From NCBI GenBank assembly GCA_031267175.1, contig JAIRZP010000164.1:1-5990 (forward strand): a stretch of 5,990 bases of DNA, in the 5' to 3' direction. Of this stretch, positions 4,440 to 5,990 are shown piece by piece. Position numbers and translations under genes: made by a program. Source of the stretch: Coriobacteriales bacterium. Lineage in GTDB: Bacteria; Actinomycetota; Coriobacteriia; Coriobacteriales; UBA8131. Positions within the stretch are counted from its first letter, which is position 1; every line of letters begins with the position of its first letter. Below the pieces are notes generated by a model that was given only the letters and a program-made list of their open reading frames with translations, made no database searches and was not told the origin of the DNA.

Positions 4440-5990
4440 TCAGGCCTCCTTTCCGGTCAGCGAGGCGTGTTCAGCAGCGCTCTGCCGCTCGTGGGTTCCC
4501 GCTCCGTTGGCCCCGTACGCTCCCGACACGTAGGCTCCCGTCACCGGGTCCACGCCACGTGCCAGCTCGCGCCGGTCGAACTTGCGCCAGTGGTGCTTGG
4601 GCAGGGCGGCCACCTCCTCGGGCGTGCAGGGATACACCTTGCAGAGCGTACACTTGAGGTCGGCACCAAAGCCGGTGCGACCGGGCTTGTTGCGCAGGAG
4701 CTGGTTGACGAAGGACTGCGTGCGGCCAAAGAGACTCGGCTCGCTGGGGTCCTGCTCGGGGAACCACCAGCCGTGCTGGGCAGCCACCTCGTACTCGGCC
4801 ACCTCGTAGGTGATGCGGGCACGCTGGCGGCAGCGGCGCCGCTCCCACACACCCCCGTCGTGCAAGTCTTCCGGATGTGGGTCGTTCGTGCTCTCGGTGA
4901 TGCTGCGGTCGGGCCTGCGTACCCTGTTTTCCAGCCAGACCCAGTCACCCTCGGAGATGCCGTAGCGCTCAGCCGTGCGCGGGTGTATCTGCACCCAGGG
5001 GTCGGGCGTGAGCTGACGGAGCCATGGTATCTGGCGATGCTCGGAGTGGAAGAAACTGGTGGTACGCGCCCCGGTAATCATGATGAGGGGGTACTCTTTG
5101 GCCAGCTCGGGTGTGGTGTTGGGGCCAACGCCCGGCTCCTCTATATAGGGCAGCGGGTCGTAGCCGAAGTTCTCAAACAGCGACGCGTACAGCTCCACGC
5201 GGCCCGTAGGGGTGTTGAAGCCCACACCGCCGTCGGGGCGCAGGTCGCCGGTCGTATACTTGTAGTATCGGTAGACCGGGTAGGCCGGACCTCGGTCGCG
5301 CAGCTCAGCCCAGCTGTAGCCCGTCATGTTGATCATCTCGTCAAAGCATTCCTCGTCGCTGGCCCACTGGGCCCAGGCCGGCTCGGGGTTACGGGCGTGG
5401 CTGATGGTGTCGAGATACTCCTGGTCGTTGTCAAAGCGGCTGCCGAGGCGCCGGTTGATCTCGGCGTCGCTTAAGACCTCACCCTCCGGTGTGCAGGTAG
5501 GATTGATGGTGGAGAGGAAGTAGTAGTGCGCGCGGATGCCCTTCTTCTCGGCCCAGGTGGCCACCGGCAAGACGATGTCGGCATAGGCCAGGAGCGTGGG
5601 CGTAAAGAAGATGTCAACGCCCGCGCAGAACTCCACCTTCTTGAGCGCCTGGTACCAACGCTCGGACTCGCAACTCATGCAGTTGATGCCGTTGGAGGTC
5701 TGAAGCCACAGCCCCTTGACGTTGCCCGCCTCGCACTCCTCCAGGCACATGTCGGGCATGGACTGCGTGAGGCCGTAGCGGTACATCGGATAGTCAGCCC
5801 AGCCGATGCGCTTCTTCTGCTGCTCGGCGGTGAGGATGTCGTAGTAGCCCCAGGCACCGGCCGAGGGCGGGTCAACGCCCATGGGTGCCGTGGTGTAAAC
5901 CATGCCGCCGGGTCGGTCGAGGTTGCCGGTAATCGTCCAGAGCGCGGCGATGTCCTGGGCGCACGGCGTGCCCTGGCTCTGCATGTCCAG
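4440..5990 (-). CDS. Molybdopterin-dependent oxidoreductase, catalytic subunit (C-terminal 516 residues; DMSO reductase superfamily)
   Basis: The frame is open to the right edge (codons LDM at 5990-5982), so the N-terminus, including any Tat signal, the N-terminal FeS cluster and the Mo ligand, is outside the window. Counting from the Met at 5984, the visible part shows LTGNLDRPGG-like TITGNLDRPGG (17-27), the cofactor-domain stretch ADIVLPVATWAEKKGIRAHY (135-154), NPTCTPEGEVLSDAEINRRL (161-180), TPTGRVELY (258-266), and the molybdopterin dinucleotide-binding domain from about 298: MITGARTTSFFHSEHRQIPW (302-321), then IHPRTAERYGISEGDWVWLENR (333-354). FFHSEHRQIPW and the later HGWWFPE (404-410) point to the branch that holds acetylene hydratase, pyrogallol transhydroxylase-like enzymes and gut catechol dehydroxylases. 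A polar insert at about 355-382 and a C-terminal tail of about 60 residues after CTLCKVYPC look unusual. It forms an operon with the ferredoxin and probably the MFS gene. The substrate is unknown. Confidence 0.9.
   Translation of the reverse strand: MDMQSQGTPCAQDIAALWTITGNLDRPGGMVYTTAPMGVDPPSAGAWGYYDILTAEQQKKRIGWADYPMYRYGLTQSMPDMCLEECEAGNVKGLWLQTSNGINCMSCESERWYQALKKVEFCAGVDIFFTPTLLAYADIVLPVATWAEKKGIRAHYYFLSTINPTCTPEGEVLSDAEINRRLGSRFDNDQEYLDTISHARNPEPAWAQWASDEECFDEMINMTGYSWAELRDRGPAYPVYRYYKYTTGDLRPDGGVGFNTPTGRVELYASLFENFGYDPLPYIEEPGVGPNTTPELAKEYPLIMITGARTTSFFHSEHRQIPWLRQLTPDPWVQIHPRTAERYGISEGDWVWLENRVRRPDRSITESTNDPHPEDLHDGGVWERRRCRQRARITYEVAEYEVAAQHGWWFPEQDPSEPSLFGRTQSFVNQLLRNKPGRTGFGADLKCTLCKVYPCTPEEVAALPKHHWRKFDRRELARGVDPVTGAYVSGAYGANGAGTHERQSAAEHASLTGKEA

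Noticed and set aside
4428..5474. A 348-codon open frame on the + strand
   Set aside because: It is antisense to the molybdenum subunit, which has clear family motifs; long opposite-strand frames are common in GC-rich genes, and the translation shows no recognisable domain.
1..5990. CRISPR arrays, insertion sequences, tRNA or rRNA genes
   Set aside because: No regularly spaced repeats, transposase sequence, cloverleaf or rRNA-like segments were seen on reading both strands.

Overview
The window looks like the chromosome of a GC-rich anaerobic actinobacterium, most likely a gut coriobacterium of the Eggerthellaceae type. This is inferred from a GC-rich ftsW-murG junction lying close to a molybdopterin enzyme of the acetylene hydratase / catechol dehydroxylase branch, with its small ferredoxin partner and an MFS carrier, a gene content typical of that family. 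The genus cannot be read from the sequence.

Left part (1-1274, + strand): the last 48 codons of what is probably ftsW, joined by an ATGA overlap to a complete murG. Both belong to the division and cell wall (dcw) cluster. The expected next gene, murC, is absent and the cluster stops at murG.

Middle (1275-2438, + strand): about 250 bases of AT-richer spacer lead into a two-gene toxin-antitoxin module of the MntA/HepT (MNT/HEPN, type VII) kind. The antitoxin nucleotidyltransferase carries an N-terminal ribbon-helix-helix DNA-binding domain. A 22-bp near-perfect palindrome lies directly behind the predicted -10 box of its promoter. Together these suggest one protein that both represses its own operon and modifies the toxin. 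The start of hepT overlaps the end of mntA by 20 bases. The spacer in front of the module is clearly lower in GC than murG (22 of 60 bases at 1441-1500 against 44 of 60 at 961-1020), as expected of an acquired island.

Right part (5990 down to 2493, - strand): an operon-like series of a large molybdopterin oxidoreductase (N-terminal part outside the window), a 119-residue two-cluster [4Fe-4S] protein starting one base after it, and a 12-TM MFS transporter after a 107-base gap that holds a strong inverted repeat. Behind the MFS stop codon is a 43-codon open stretch, without a start of its own, whose middle resembles the C-terminus of the same [4Fe-4S] protein. It is best explained as the relic of a second oxidoreductase ferredoxin gene. 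The toxin-antitoxin module and this operon converge at about 2440-2620. The likely division of labour is that the carrier moves an organic substrate or product across the membrane, the ferredoxin delivers electrons, and the molybdenum enzyme reduces or otherwise converts the substrate. The substrate cannot be identified from this window.
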